This document shows positions 1 through 7,553 of a stretch of DNA of 11,533 nucleotides, piece by piece. This stretch comes from an uncultured Phocaeicola sp. (GTDB taxonomy: Bacteria; Bacteroidota; Bacteroidia; Bacteroidales; Bacteroidaceae), in contig CAOYQO010000044.1 of NCBI GenBank assembly GCA_948566455.1, positions 1-11,533 on the forward strand, given 5' to 3'. How positions within the stretch are numbered: the first letter of the stretch is position 1; each line of letters starts with the position of its first letter. The position numbers were made by a program, and so were the translations under genes. The notes under the pieces are model-generated. The model saw only the letters and a list, made by a program, of their open reading frames with translations, did no database searches and had not been told where the DNA came from.

Positions 1-43
1 ATGCGTGACAGGCATGTATTCTAACCAACTGAACTAACGCACC
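1..43 (-). tRNA. tRNA-Asp (anticodon GTC), 5' part, cut by window edge
   Basis: Read on the minus strand from 43 to 1, this is the 5' part of a tRNA. The acceptor strand is GGTGCGT (43-37), followed by TA, a D-stem GTTC paired with GAAT around the loop AGTTGGTTA, then the anticodon stem CATGC and the 7-base loop CTGTCAC. Anticodon GTC specifies aspartate. The 3' half of the anticodon stem (GCAT) is visible at the edge and pairs with the 5' half; the variable loop, T-arm and acceptor 3' strand lie outside the window. A good Bacteroidota promoter stands upstream on the same strand. Any further tRNA genes downstream cannot be seen. Confidence 0.9.
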
Positions 44-84
44 ATAATTTCATTTTTAATTGCTATCTCTCTCGATTGCGGTTG

Positions 85-114
85 CAAAGGTAGGCATTTC
101 TTTGAAACCTGCAA
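85..114 (-). promoter_or_regulatory. Bacteroidota-type promoter for the tRNA-Asp gene
   Basis: On the minus strand the -7 box TACCTTTG lies at 92-85 and matches TAnnTTTG exactly. TTG at 114-112 serves as the -33 box, with 19 bases between. Transcription would start near 78 and reach the tRNA 5' end at 43 after a leader of about 35 bases. No coding sequence lies between the promoter and the tRNA. Confidence 0.65.
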
Positions 115-153
115 TAGCTTGGAAGAAATATTTTTCATCTTTTTTAAACTAAG

Positions 154-183
154 CTTGATTATAAGATATTTATATTACCTTTG
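154..183 (+). promoter_or_regulatory. Bacteroidota-type promoter for the aminotransferase gene
   Basis: The -7 box TACCTTTG at 176-183 is a full match to TAnnTTTG. CTTG at 154-157 serves as the -33 box, 18 bases upstream. The expected start near 189-190 gives a leader of about 50 bases containing a run of nine A. This promoter is divergent from the tRNA-Asp promoter, with the -33 boxes about 40 bases apart. Confidence 0.65.
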
Positions 184-216
184 TCTGACGAAAAAAAAAT
201 CGAATAACAAATCAAA

Positions 217-243
217 ATGAACCAAAAGCGAGAAAAATCATGA
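217..243 (+). other. 8-codon upstream ORF overlapping the aminotransferase start
   Basis: ATG at 217 opens a frame reading MNQKREKS and ends in TGA at 241-243. Its last bases overlap the ATG at 240 of the aminotransferase in an ATGA junction, the arrangement typical of translational coupling. It lies wholly within the predicted 5' leader. It may be a coupling leader peptide or chance; length alone cannot decide. Confidence 0.3.
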
Positions 244-1556
244 GAAATACTCCTATTGAACGTAAGTTGATAGACGAAACCATCGAAGCATTTCAAATTG
301 CCGACTTTGGAAAGGCTACTATCCGCGAAGTAAAAGCAATTGCTGCCAAAGCAGAAGTTGAGTCAGGTATAGAATTCATAAAAATGGAAATGGGTGTACC
401 AGGTCTGCCTCCTTCGGCAGTAGGTGTAAAAGCTGAAATTGAAGCATTACAAAGAGGAATTGCCAGTCTCTACCCCGACATCAACGGATTACCTGCCCTG
501 AAAGAAGAAGCTTCACGTTTTATCAAAGCTTTCATTAATGTAGATTTAAAGCCCGAAGGGTGTGTACCAGTGACCGGTTCTATGCAAGGCACTTTCGCCT
601 CATTCCTCACTTGCAGTCAATGTGATGAAAAGAAAGATACGATATTGTTTATCGACCCGGGATTTCCTGTGCAAAAACAACAGTTGGTGGTCATGGGACA
701 AAAGTTTGAAACCTTTGATGTATATGACTTCCGTGGTGACAAACTAAAAGAAAAGCTGGAAAGTTATCTTGAGAAAGGCAATATTTCTGCTATTGTTTAC
801 TCAAACCCTAACAATCCCAGTTGGATATGTTTAAAGGAAGAAGAACTGCATATTATCGGAGAACTTGCCACGAAGTATGATGTAATTGTCCTGGAAGATC
901 TGGCTTACTTTGCAATGGACTTCCGCCAGGATTTGAGCAAACCATTCCAACCACCTTACCAACCATCAGTGGCACATTATACAGACAATTATGTATTGCT
1001 TATTTCCGGCTCTAAAGCATTCAGTTATGCCGGACAACGCATCGGGGTAAGCTGCATCTCAAACAAATTGTACCATCGCTCCTACCCTGGACTCACCAAA
1101 CGATACGGAGGTGGCACATTTGGTACAGTATTCATTCATCGGGTACTTTATGCTCTTTCTTCAGGTACCAGCCACTCTGCACAATACGCACTTGCTGCCA
1201 TGTTGAAAGCTGCTAACGAAGGGCAATACAACTTCCTTGATGAGGTAAAGATATATGGTGAACGTGCACACAAATTAAAAGAAATTTTCCTTCGTCATGG
1301 TTTCCATTTGGTATATGACAATGATTTGGGTAATCCAGTTGCCGATGGTTTCTACTTTACCATTGGCTATCCGGGTATGACCAGTGGGGAACTTGCTAAA
1401 GAATTGATGTATTATGGTGTCAGTGCCATATCACTGATTACAACAGGTAGCCACCAGGAAGGTTTACGCGCTTGTACTTCTTTCATTCAGGATCATCAAT
1501 ACGCGCAATTAGAAGAACGGATGGCCATCTTTGCAGAAAACCATCCGGTGAAATAA
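240..1556 (+). CDS. Class I/II (fold type I) PLP-dependent aminotransferase
   Basis: This 438-residue protein belongs to the aspartate-aminotransferase superfamily (PLP fold type I) and should be cytosolic. The family landmarks appear in order: Y78 in SLYPDINGLPALKEEA, the SNPNNPSW segment (188-195) whose N192 contacts the cofactor, D220 and Y223 in VLEDLAY, the Schiff-base lysine K259 in SGSKAFSYAGQRIG, and R410 in GLRACTSF as the substrate carboxylate-binding arginine. All key residues are present, so it should be active. The amino-group donor and acceptor cannot be read from the sequence. The length is somewhat above the usual ~400 residues. ATG 240 is chosen because the next upstream in-frame codons run into the leader; the site overlaps the stop of a tiny upstream ORF. 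The gene stands alone behind its own promoter, diverging from tRNA-Asp and converging on susD 19 bases after its stop. No biosynthetic partner gene is adjacent. Confidence 0.88.
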   Translation: MRNTPIERKLIDETIEAFQIADFGKATIREVKAIAAKAEVESGIEFIKMEMGVPGLPPSAVGVKAEIEALQRGIASLYPDINGLPALKEEASRFIKAFINVDLKPEGCVPVTGSMQGTFASFLTCSQCDEKKDTILFIDPGFPVQKQQLVVMGQKFETFDVYDFRGDKLKEKLESYLEKGNISAIVYSNPNNPSWICLKEEELHIIGELATKYDVIVLEDLAYFAMDFRQDLSKPFQPPYQPSVAHYTDNYVLLISGSKAFSYAGQRIGVSCISNKLYHRSYPGLTKRYGGGTFGTVFIHRVLYALSSGTSHSAQYALAAMLKAANEGQYNFLDEVKIYGERAHKLKEIFLRHGFHLVYDNDLGNPVADGFYFTIGYPGMTSGELAKELMYYGVSAISLITTGSHQEGLRACTSFIQDHQYAQLEERMAIFAENHPVK

Positions 1557-1575
1557 GTAAATAGAAAAAATAAAA

Positions 1576-3156
1576 TTACCAGTTAGTGCCGGTATCCCAC
1601 CACAAACGGGTACCGGCATTATCATCCCCACCCAAAGCATTGACTAATGCGCGGTACTGCTCCGGATTCTCCGTTTGTAAGCCTCCGGGAAAATTTAACC
1701 GGCGTATCATGATTTCCGTATCGACGCAACCGTCCTTACTGTGGTTGAAGCGTACAGGGAAAAGACGTGGGTATCCTGTTCTACGCTGTTCCGCCCAAGC
1801 TTCACATCCTTCCGGAAACATCGCCAACCACTTCTGAGTCATAATCTTTTCTAGTTTTGTATCCCGGTCAGCTGTTTCAATCCACTTTGGAGACACTGTA
1901 CAACGTGCCTTTATATTATTTTCAGTATCATATGTATCCACAAAATCAGCAGCCAATTTATCACTATTCAAATAATCTACCGTTTGCGATATACCATGTT
2001 GACGCAAAGATGCAGTAACCCCTCTCTCGTAACAGATACCGGCATTTTCACTTGTCCAGTCCCGTAAAGCAGCTTCTGCCCGCAAGAACCAAACCTCAGC
2101 TGCAGTCATAAGAATAGCATCTGTCTTTTGAGTGGCTTGCAATTTGGATAAACCAAGATAAGAGGTATGAGAGAAACAGGTCCCCTGCCGGATACCACGA
2201 TATTGTCCCGTATATGCCTTATCCTGACAAGTAGCAAAATAAACAGCTTTCCGGGGATCTTCGTAACCGTTCATAATAGATTCCATAGGAGCACTCATAT
2301 AAGTCTCATTCCACACCAGATTAAGTTCACCCAGCGGATTGGTATATCCACTTTGAGTTGAGACAGCTACCAATTCATTTTCCGCTTCCAACACTCCATA
2401 TTCATTATTAAATGCTTTGAGGAACTCTGAACGTGATTTTTCCTTATCCGCCAATGCAATACGCATGGCAAGTCTCATTCTCAATGAATTGGCAAACTTA
2501 ATCCACGAAGTATATTTACCATCCATCAATATATCAAAACGGGAGAACTCAGCAGCTTCCGGATTCGACCCAACATAATCGGTAAGAACTGTCACAGCCG
2601 TATCTAACTCACAAAAGAATTCTTTGTATACAGCTTCCTGTGTATCGGGAGCATATTCTGCATCAGGATCGGCAAAGTGTGTATACACAATAGAACCATA
2701 ATAATCCGTAACGCGATGCATCACTTCAACTTTCAGAATCTTTGTTATTCCGAAAAAGCCGGAATGCTTGTCACGAGTTGCATTTTCCGACTGGTATATC
2801 TGCGGAAAAATATACGAATAAGTATGTCCCCACATAGCACTATTCCAACCATCCTGCAAATTATAGTCCGAATTATGACTTCCTCCATTCAGCGGTTTAC
2901 CATCATGCATATATCCACTGAACATATCGGCATTTAGATTCTGTGTCAACTGAAAAGGCCAGTTCTTACCTTTTCCATAATCATAATTAAAGTAAATACC
3001 TTGCTGGATAATGCCCAGACGAATACCATGTTCATTGTAATCAATCTGCAAATCTTCATCCGTCACTCCGGACAAATCCGTATTAATGTCTTTAAAGTCA
3101 CCAGTACACGAGGCTAATAATAGCAGCACCCCGAATATCCAACCATATCTTTTCAT
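1576..3156 (-). CDS. SusD/RagB-family outer-membrane lipoprotein
   Basis: This is the ligand-binding partner of the SusC-like receptor encoded just upstream; such lipoproteins cap the receptor barrel on the cell surface. The start at 3156 gives MKRYGWIFGVLLLLASC, a lipoprotein signal with the acylated cysteine at residue 17, and a GAGGAG Shine-Dalgarno-like stretch lies nine bases upstream. An alternative ATG at 3177 overlaps the susC stop by one base (TAATG) but puts DEE before the signal peptide, so I prefer 3156 (526 residues). NLNADMFSGYM (about 73-83) and the NTDLSGVTDEDL segment resemble the SusD-like branch Pfam places in PF12741/PF12771 rather than classical starch SusD. Helical stretches at 214-233 and 350-363 fit the TPR-like core, and KWLAMFPEGCEAWAEQRRTGYP near the C-terminus is characteristic. 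The ligand cannot be predicted. Its final codons encode a hairpin-forming inverted repeat. Confidence 0.93.
   Translation of the reverse strand: MKRYGWIFGVLLLLASCTGDFKDINTDLSGVTDEDLQIDYNEHGIRLGIIQQGIYFNYDYGKGKNWPFQLTQNLNADMFSGYMHDGKPLNGGSHNSDYNLQDGWNSAMWGHTYSYIFPQIYQSENATRDKHSGFFGITKILKVEVMHRVTDYYGSIVYTHFADPDAEYAPDTQEAVYKEFFCELDTAVTVLTDYVGSNPEAAEFSRFDILMDGKYTSWIKFANSLRMRLAMRIALADKEKSRSEFLKAFNNEYGVLEAENELVAVSTQSGYTNPLGELNLVWNETYMSAPMESIMNGYEDPRKAVYFATCQDKAYTGQYRGIRQGTCFSHTSYLGLSKLQATQKTDAILMTAAEVWFLRAEAALRDWTSENAGICYERGVTASLRQHGISQTVDYLNSDKLAADFVDTYDTENNIKARCTVSPKWIETADRDTKLEKIMTQKWLAMFPEGCEAWAEQRRTGYPRLFPVRFNHSKDGCVDTEIMIRRLNFPGGLQTENPEQYRALVNALGGDDNAGTRLWWDTGTNW
1587..1618. repeat. Inverted repeat at the 3' end of susD, possible RNA 3'-end hairpin
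   Basis: Arms TGCCGGTA (1587-1594) and TACCGGCA (1611-1618) are perfect complements. The stem can extend inward to 11 pairs, including one G-T, around a 10-base loop. It lies within the last codons of susD and close to the convergent aminotransferase stop. On the minus strand a T-rich stretch (ATTTTATTTTTTC) follows after a delay of about 15 bases, so this is not a canonical terminator but could mark the susD mRNA end. Confidence 0.4.
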
Positions 3157-3176
3157 TCCACTTTTCTCCTCATCCA

Positions 3177-6100
3177 TTAAAATTCACACTTCAATGAAAA
3201 GCCCCAACTACGCGTCGTAGGCATTCCATACACATCAATACCTTGATTGTCATTGCCGGTAGACAATACCAAATCAGGATCAAAAGGAGCCTTCTTATAA
3301 AAGAAGAACAAATTACGGGCTATAAATGACAGTTGTACTTTCTTCAAAACCTTAGATTTCTCCATCCAGGAGGCAGGTAACTGATATGACAACGAAAGTT
3401 CTCTCAACCGGATATTTGTAGCGTCATACATATAGTATTCCGTTGTTCCCGCACGTCCACCAACTATCTTATAAAATCCCTTTACATTATCTATCCGATG
3501 TCCTTCGAGCATTACATAGCCTTCATCGCGAGCTTGTGCTGTAACTTCCGATACACCATACAAGTCCATATCTGCCTGCGTTTGTGAAAGTACTTTCCCT
3601 CCATAACGGCAATCTACCAGGAAATAAAGCGAGATGTCTTTATAAGAAAGTGTATGATTCCATCCCATCTGGAACTTCGGATTAGAGTTACCTACCTTTA
3701 CCGTGTTCCCATCACCTTCTATTTTAGGTAATCCGGCATTACTTCCTTCCGTCTCATACACAATATTACCTGAAGCATCCCGAACAAAAGCTTTTCCATA
3801 AATATCACCGATAGAACCACCTTTCACCAACTTCATGGCATAACTGGAAGAGAAGCTGGTAGGTCCATAAACAAACTCTTTCAATTCTTCATGCAAAGCG
3901 ACAATCTTATTCTTATTAGTTGCAAAATTAAGAGTGGTACTCCACATGAAATCTTTCGTCAACACTGGTGTTGCATCCAATGCTATTTCCCAGCCACGGT
4001 TCAGAATATTACCAGCATTCACATACCGATAAGCATACTTATCACCCGCCAATGTAGGTAATTTAAAGAATTGGTTGCGAGTATTCGTTTTATAAAAAGT
4101 AAGATTAAAACCAATGCGACTATTCAAAAAACGCGCCTCAGCACCAGCCTCCCACGAATAATTCATTTCCGGTTCCATCTCTTTAAAAGGAGCTGCATCA
4201 TTTGCCAAATACTCACCACCGGCAGTTATATGAGACAGAGGATATGTCATGAATGGAGGAATATCATTGCCTACCATACTATAAGCTCCACGTACCTTAG
4301 CGTATGACACCCATTCCGGCAATGTAAACAAGCGACTCAAGATCAGCGATGTTCCGATAGAAGGATAAAGATATCCCCGTTTCTCATGTTTGGTATGTGA
4401 AAGAGTGGATGCCCAGTCATTACGGGCAGTCAAATCAATATAAGCGCTTTCTTTGTATCCCACCTGGACAGTGGCAAACAAGGATTGTAGCTGGCGACGG
4501 GCATCTATCTTCTGATCAAGGGCAGCCGAACCATTCATTATGATATTTGCCAGATTGAAAACATTGGCATAATATAATGAAGCAGTCTTAGAGTCATAAC
4601 GAGTAGAATTGGTGGTTTTGTCATTGAGACTCGTACCCAGCGCGCCGTTCACAGAGAAGTCACCCCATTGCTTCTTCATCATAAGCATCAGATCACCATA
4701 AAACTGGATATCCTGATAGTCCATTTCTATGTAACGTCCGTTCGTACCTGCTAAAGCCGGAGCTGTGGAAGCATAGAATTTCTGACGAAGCTTGTCATTA
4801 ATACAATCAACATTACCACGAGTCTGTACTGTCAACCAATCATTTACTTTGAAACTTGCCGATAAGGATACTATAGCATGCAAGCGTACTTCTTTACTTT
4901 GTATACGATTCACAATCCAATAAGGATTTTGTTCAAAGTCATCATAAGAAGTATGCCAGTTTTGTATATTCAAATTTCTACTCTCATCATATACTTCGAA
5001 ATTATCCTTGTAATAGGTCAGATCCTCTCCACGAGGAAAGCGATAAAGACCGACTAACGGATTCATATAAAATCCGCCCACCGTCGGTTTATTCTTAGTA
5101 ACTTGCCGCATCAGGTTTACACTACCATCTAACCTCAGACGATCGTTAAACAAAGTAGAAGTTTCTCTGAAAGTAAGATTATGTTTCGACAAACGGTTTT
5201 TATCAATAATTCCTTTACCGGTAGTATTGGCATACGAGAAGTAGTTTTGCAATTTTTCGTTACCATGACTCAAGGATACAGAAGTAATAGAAGCCATTCC
5301 CGTAGAAAAGAAATCTTTCAGATTATCATTTTTTGGCAAATTTTGTCGCTCACCCCAACTATCTATAACTTCACTGACTCCATAACGGTTTTGCATCTCA
5401 GGCAAAGAAACAGCTTTATCAAACATAAGACTGGTAGAGAATGAAATACTACGCTGTCCCTGTGATTTACCTTTCTTGGTTGTAATCAAAATCACACCAT
5501 TACCTGCCTGGCTTCCATAGAGTGCAGCAGCAGGAGCGCCCTTCAGGATACTTATACTTTCAATATCTTCTGAATTTAAATTTGAAATGCCATCACCACC
5601 ATCGCGATTTCCTGCATTAGCTGTCCCTCCTATGGCACTGAAAGCTTGTTCCGAACTTGAATTCAGCATAGGAACACCGTCAATTACATAAAGAGGTTGA
5701 TTTTCACCAGCCACCGAACGGATTCCACGAATACTTACCTTCGCAGAAGCCCCCAAACCTGATGAGACCTGATTTATTTGTACACCCGCAGCTTTACCTG
5801 TCAACGATGTTATCAAATTCGGCATTTTAACCCTCGTCAGTTCTTCATTCTTTATCTGACTCATGGCATAAGAAAGAGAGTGTTCTTTCTTCTCAATACC
5901 CAATGCAGTCACAACTATTTTATCCAGTTCCACAGCATCCTCTACCATTGTTATATTCAGGAAAGTCTTTCCACCCACACTTATCTCCTGCGTTTTATAT
6001 CCCATAAAAGAAAATCGCAACATAGCATTGTCTGCAACAGTCAATTTAAACTTCCCCTCCATATCAGTAACCGTACCGTTTGAAGTACCTATTTCTAACA

Positions 6101-6284
6101 CTGTAGCACCCGCCAAGGGCACACCATCCTCACCTACAACGCATCCTGTAAGAGTTTTCTGTGCCAAGATTACCATCAAACGACTGTCTATGTCGTTTGC
6201 AACAAAAGCATAGCAAGAACTACTGCGTAAAAAAAAATAACTAAAAAACAAAAAACAGATATAACTATAGATAGTAAATTTCAT
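3177..6284 (-). CDS. SusC/RagA-family TonB-dependent outer-membrane receptor
   Basis: This receptor of about 1035 residues imports a bound ligand through the outer membrane using TonB energy, with the SusD-like lipoprotein as its lid. In order: an N-terminal signal segment (MKFTIYSYICFLFFSYFF), a carboxypeptidase-D-regulatory-like beta-sandwich (about 43-118), a TonB-box-like stretch IVVTALGI (about 123-130), a plug domain (about 135-272) with SIRG, LYVIDGVP and LKGAPAAALYG, then the long beta-barrel ending in SWGFSLKCEF with the expected terminal aromatic. There is no N-terminal STN signalling domain, so direct control of an ECF sigma/anti-sigma pair is not expected. ATG 6284 is the start; a longer frame begins only with TTG at 6314, which lies inside the predicted promoter. 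No frameshift is apparent. The stop overlaps a possible susD ATG by one base, so the two are co-transcribed. Confidence 0.95.
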   Translation of the reverse strand: MKFTIYSYICFLFFSYFFLRSSSCYAFVANDIDSRLMVILAQKTLTGCVVGEDGVPLAGATVLEIGTSNGTVTDMEGKFKLTVADNAMLRFSFMGYKTQEISVGGKTFLNITMVEDAVELDKIVVTALGIEKKEHSLSYAMSQIKNEELTRVKMPNLITSLTGKAAGVQINQVSSGLGASAKVSIRGIRSVAGENQPLYVIDGVPMLNSSSEQAFSAIGGTANAGNRDGGDGISNLNSEDIESISILKGAPAAALYGSQAGNGVILITTKKGKSQGQRSISFSTSLMFDKAVSLPEMQNRYGVSEVIDSWGERQNLPKNDNLKDFFSTGMASITSVSLSHGNEKLQNYFSYANTTGKGIIDKNRLSKHNLTFRETSTLFNDRLRLDGSVNLMRQVTKNKPTVGGFYMNPLVGLYRFPRGEDLTYYKDNFEVYDESRNLNIQNWHTSYDDFEQNPYWIVNRIQSKEVRLHAIVSLSASFKVNDWLTVQTRGNVDCINDKLRQKFYASTAPALAGTNGRYIEMDYQDIQFYGDLMLMMKKQWGDFSVNGALGTSLNDKTTNSTRYDSKTASLYYANVFNLANIIMNGSAALDQKIDARRQLQSLFATVQVGYKESAYIDLTARNDWASTLSHTKHEKRGYLYPSIGTSLILSRLFTLPEWVSYAKVRGAYSMVGNDIPPFMTYPLSHITAGGEYLANDAAPFKEMEPEMNYSWEAGAEARFLNSRIGFNLTFYKTNTRNQFFKLPTLAGDKYAYRYVNAGNILNRGWEIALDATPVLTKDFMWSTTLNFATNKNKIVALHEELKEFVYGPTSFSSSYAMKLVKGGSIGDIYGKAFVRDASGNIVYETEGSNAGLPKIEGDGNTVKVGNSNPKFQMGWNHTLSYKDISLYFLVDCRYGGKVLSQTQADMDLYGVSEVTAQARDEGYVMLEGHRIDNVKGFYKIVGGRAGTTEYYMYDATNIRLRELSLSYQLPASWMEKSKVLKKVQLSFIARNLFFFYKKAPFDPDLVLSTGNDNQGIDVYGMPTTRSWGFSLKCEF

Positions 6285-6311
6285 AATTTGCAATAAAGAA
6301 ATAACAATCTG

Positions 6312-6342
6312 CAAATGTAACCAATTTCTTTTTCAATTAAAA
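6312..6342 (-). promoter_or_regulatory. Candidate promoter of the susC-susD operon
   Basis: On the minus strand TACATTTG at 6319-6312 matches TAnnTTTG. A weak TTTT at 6342-6339 is correctly placed (19 bases) for the -33 box. The predicted transcription start near 6305 is about 20 bases before ATG 6284. The poor -33 box suggests activation may be needed. This placement rules out the upstream TTG as a susC start. Confidence 0.5.
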
Positions 6343-6344
6343 CC

Positions 6345-6356
6345 TGTTATATAACA
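6345..6356. promoter_or_regulatory. 12-bp perfect palindrome next to the susCD promoter
   Basis: TGTTATATAACA is a perfect palindrome lying two bases upstream of the presumed -33 box of the susCD promoter and within the 145-base divergent region between susC and yqgE. Its position suits an activator or repressor site. AT-rich palindromes of this length also arise by chance, so the call is tentative. Confidence 0.3.
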
Positions 6357-6429
6357 TATAAGTAATATCTATCAGTGAAAAAAGAACAATAATATTTGTT
6401 TTTCGAGGATTTGTATGTATATTAGGGGC

Positions 6430-7023
6430 ATGGATACTAATGCGGACATATTTAAAATAGAAACAAACCATGTGGTCCCCTCACGTGGCAAAGTGTTGAT
6501 ATCTGAGCCTTTTCTCTATGATGAGATGTTTGGACGTTCCGTTATTTTGTTGGTAGACCACTCTACAGATGGTACAATGGGGTTGGTACTCAATAAACCA
6601 CTTCCTTTAAGCCTAAATGATGTATTGAAAGAATTTAAGGATATAAGCAATATACCGATCTATAAAGGTGGCCCATTAAGCACCGACACATTGTTTTATC
6701 TTCACACTCTGAAAGATGTGGAAGATTCGTTGCAAATAGGAAAAGGAGTTTATCTGAATGGAGACTTCGATGCCATTCGCCGTTATATTTTGCAAGGTAA
6801 TGATATCGACGGAAAGATACGTTTCTTCCTGGGCTATTCCGGTTGGGAACATGATCAATTATGCCAGGAAATAGAAGAAAATACCTGGCTGATAGGATCA
6901 ACAAGCATCGCCTCCCTTATGAATGAAAAAGGAAGTGCAGAATTATGGAAAAACGTATTGGGACAGCTGGGAGGCAAGTATGAAATATGGTCACGCTTTC
7001 CACAAATTCCTACACTAAATTAA
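6430..7023 (+). CDS. yqgE: YqgE/AlgH-family (UPF0301) protein
   Basis: This 197-residue protein belongs to the YqgE/AlgH family (DUF179, UPF0301), a widespread cytosolic family of uncertain biochemical role. Family hallmarks are visible: KVLISEP (21-27), FGRSVILLVDH (34-44), GTMGLVLNKPL (48-58), YKGGP (78-82), FFLGYSGWE (132-140) and a C-terminal YEIWSRFPQIP. The length matches the roughly 185-200 residues usual for the family. I start at ATG 6430 (MDTNADIFKI) because it gives the usual Bacteroides N-terminus. An upstream in-frame ATG at 6415, which has a GAGG six bases before it, would add MYIRG and is possible. A weak promoter may lie at 6391-6398 (AATATTTG, one mismatch), without a clear -33 box. 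The gene diverges from susC, and its stop codon overlaps the stop of the convergent GNAT gene. Confidence 0.92.
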   Translation: MDTNADIFKIETNHVVPSRGKVLISEPFLYDEMFGRSVILLVDHSTDGTMGLVLNKPLPLSLNDVLKEFKDISNIPIYKGGPLSTDTLFYLHTLKDVEDSLQIGKGVYLNGDFDAIRRYILQGNDIDGKIRFFLGYSGWEHDQLCQEIEENTWLIGSTSIASLMNEKGSAELWKNVLGQLGGKYEIWSRFPQIPTLN

Positions 7024-7553
7024 TCATTCCGGATACGCTGCAATAATGCAACATCTTTGAAACATCCCTCGATACATAGCCAGTCTTTTAATAATCCGCA
7101 AGAAACAAAGCCACATGAAGTAAACAGGCGCATACTTGCTTCATTATCTGTAGCGATGTGAACGAATAGTTGTCGCATACGCAGAAAATCAAAAGCATAT
7201 TCGCAAAGCAATGTTAATGCATCCTTTGCATAGCCTGCTCCGCGAAACTCTTTCCTGATCACGATACCCACTTCTCCACGCGCGTGCATAGGAGAAAAGT
7301 CTGTTATATCAACCGTGCCAATTGTCAGACCGTCTTCAAGACGCACAATCATCATACGCAGTTGTTTATCAGCAAACATATCACATTGTGAGTTCTCCAT
7401 GTATTGCTTCATAACATAGCGCGAATAGGGTACTGTAAAGTTGCTGATATCCCACTGTTGAGGATCATTTTCCATCTCACAAATAAGTTCCAGATCTTCT
7501 GGCTCCATAGCACGAAGACGAATACGGTCATTTATAAAATAGGTATGTTTCAT
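7020..7553 (-). CDS. GNAT-family N-acetyltransferase (RimJ/RimL-like)
   Basis: This 177-residue protein has a single GNAT fold of the Acetyltransf_3 (RimJ/RimL-like) type, which moves an acetyl group from acetyl-CoA to an amine. The N-terminus (NDRIRLRAMEPEDLELI) is characteristic. The acetyl-CoA-binding motif A is VIRKEFRGAGYAKDAL, with the R-G-x-G-x-A pyrophosphate loop at 104-109. The later segment HIATDNEASMRLFTSCGF (132-149) is the usual NxxSxxLxxxxGF element. The substrate may be a protein N-terminus, an amine or a small molecule; nothing distinguishes these. Its ATG directly follows the stop of the glycosyltransferase gene with no gap (TGAATG), so it is the last gene of the recR operon and probably translated by coupling. 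Its stop overlaps that of yqgE on the opposite strand. Confidence 0.88.
   Translation of the reverse strand: MKHTYFINDRIRLRAMEPEDLELICEMENDPQQWDISNFTVPYSRYVMKQYMENSQCDMFADKQLRMMIVRLEDGLTIGTVDITDFSPMHARGEVGIVIRKEFRGAGYAKDALTLLCEYAFDFLRMRQLFVHIATDNEASMRLFTSCGFVSCGLLKDWLCIEGCFKDVALLQRIRND

Noticed and set aside
2677..6213. Several 60-100 residue plus-strand open frames opposite susC and susD.
   Set aside because: They are antisense to well supported genes, have low-complexity, non-protein-like composition, and show no promoter or ribosome-binding site.
6285..6314. A ten-codon N-terminal extension of the susC protein from TTG 6314.
   Set aside because: TTG falls within the predicted -7 box, so it would not be in the transcript, and ATG 6284 yields a normal signal peptide start.
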